A stretch of DNA of 7,442 nt from contig SLKW01000263.1 of NCBI GenBank assembly GCA_007134405.1, positions 1 through 7,442 of the forward strand. Reading direction: 5' to 3'. This stretch comes from Paracoccaceae bacterium. GTDB taxonomy: Bacteria > Pseudomonadota > Alphaproteobacteria > Rhodobacterales > Rhodobacteraceae. Below the pieces are notes generated by a model. The model did no database searches. It worked only from the letters and a program-made list of their open reading frames with translations, and was not told the origin of the DNA. Position 1 is the stretch's first letter, and every line of letters begins with the position of its first letter. Shown piece after piece: positions 6,907-7,442 of the stretch. The position numbers and the translations under genes were made by a program.

Positions 6907-7017
6907 CTCTGGGTCGTCGGCCGCTTGGGCCGCAATCAAGGCCTGCGGCCGGCGCCGGGTCGATCACGATCTGGCCGACCCGGCAGGGTGAATTCCGCAC
7001 CCCGCAGGGAGCAGTCG

Positions 7018-7442
7018 ATGCAGCGACCGGCTTCAGTCTTCGCCTTCTTCGACATGGCCCTTGGCCGGGGTCGGGTCTTGCGTCATCATGACCAGACGGA
7101 ACGCGCCTTGCTCGAGGCAATCGCCAGACGGCATCGGGCGCAAGGGACAAACTGGCGCGACGGCGGCGTACTTGTCGCCTTCGAGACCGGTACGCAGGCG
7201 ATCCGCTGCGCCTTTGACGTTATGGCACTGGCCACGGACTCGGACGATAACATTGTGCCGCGGGCGGGTATCGATGTGCCCGTCGATCCCGAGGGGCGAG
7301 ACGAGTCTGCGGCCGTGGCGCAGGCGTTGTCACGCAAGGCGGGACGTGGAGAGGTGCTGGTCTCGGCCACGGCACGGGCTTTGATACGCCCTGAGCCGGG
7401 CATCGCGCTCGAGTGCCGGGGAAATATCGAAATCGCGGCCCC
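7018..7442 (+). CDS. Class III adenylate/guanylate cyclase-like protein, divergent (partial, C-terminus outside window)
   Basis: The 141 visible residues read like the class III nucleotide cyclase domain that makes cAMP or cGMP. VFAFFDM (7-13) fits the first metal-binding strand (Asp12), NWRDGGVLVAF (45-55) replaces the usual GDG hairpin and keeps an aspartate (Asp48), AIRCAFDVM (61-69) matches the helix after it, and RAGIDVPVD (82-90) followed by GEVLVSATARALI (111-123) matches the later strands. The segment that normally reads like VNVAARL is AAVAQAL here (98-104), so the transition-state Asn and Arg seem absent. The protein may be inactive or a ligand-binding relative. GGGAG (7007-7011) with a six-base spacer supports this ATG. 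The frame is also open back to an ATG at 6826, but the extra 64 residues look like translated non-coding DNA. The domain call is by eye and moderately sure; what follows at the C-terminus is unknown. Confidence 0.62.
   Translation, partial: MQRPASVFAFFDMALGRGRVLRHHDQTERALLEAIARRHRAQGTNWRDGGVLVAFETGTQAIRCAFDVMALATDSDDNIVPRAGIDVPVDPEGRDESAAVAQALSRKAGRGEVLVSATARALIRPEPGIALECRGNIEIAA

Noticed and set aside
6826..7017. In-frame 64-residue N-terminal extension of the cyclase-like gene
   Set aside because: No cyclase features, basic low-complexity composition, and the ATG at 7018 has a well-placed ribosome site.

Overview
This is a GC-rich window with the codon use and gene families of a free-living alphaproteobacterium. 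The main clues are an HWE-family hybrid histidine kinase with a FATGY-type receiver, a class III cyclase-like gene, and a Tat-exported gluconate-dehydrogenase-type oxidoreductase operon. The order (Rhodobacterales, Hyphomicrobiales or other) cannot be fixed from the sequence. No mobile elements, CRISPR arrays, tRNA or rRNA were seen.

Left part (1-2993, all minus strand). This is a three-gene operon, read from right to left. It holds a Tat-signal small subunit (gluconate 2-dehydrogenase subunit 3 family), a GMC-family FAD flavoprotein with a four-cysteine motif, and a secreted c-type cytochrome that runs off the left edge. The flavoprotein and cytochrome genes overlap by four bases (ATGA). Together they form a typical periplasmic, membrane-associated dehydrogenase that oxidises a sugar, sugar acid or alcohol and passes electrons to the respiratory chain. 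The real substrate cannot be read from the sequence.

Intergenic 2994-3200. Upstream of this operon lies a good match to the EcfG (general stress response sigma factor) promoter, GGAAC-N16-aGTT, 41 bases before the first start codon. There are also two dyads, either of which could end the kinase transcript or serve as a protein site.

Middle (3201-5543, minus). This is a membrane-bound hybrid histidine kinase: TM, periplasmic Cache-like sensor, TM, PAS, HWE kinase core, receiver. The best start is a GTG at 5543, giving 780 residues. Kinases of this class commonly feed the alphaproteobacterial PhyR-NepR-EcfG general stress response. An EcfG-like promoter on the next operon therefore suggests, as inference, that this is a sensor next to a stress-induced dehydrogenase.

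Right part. The 5544-5919 gap separates divergent genes. It holds a sigma70-like promoter for the kinase overlapped by a perfect 12-bp palindrome. A class I SAM-dependent methyltransferase (5920-6810, plus) follows, then the start of a divergent class III nucleotide-cyclase-like protein (7018 to the right edge, plus), which seems to lack the usual transition-state residues.
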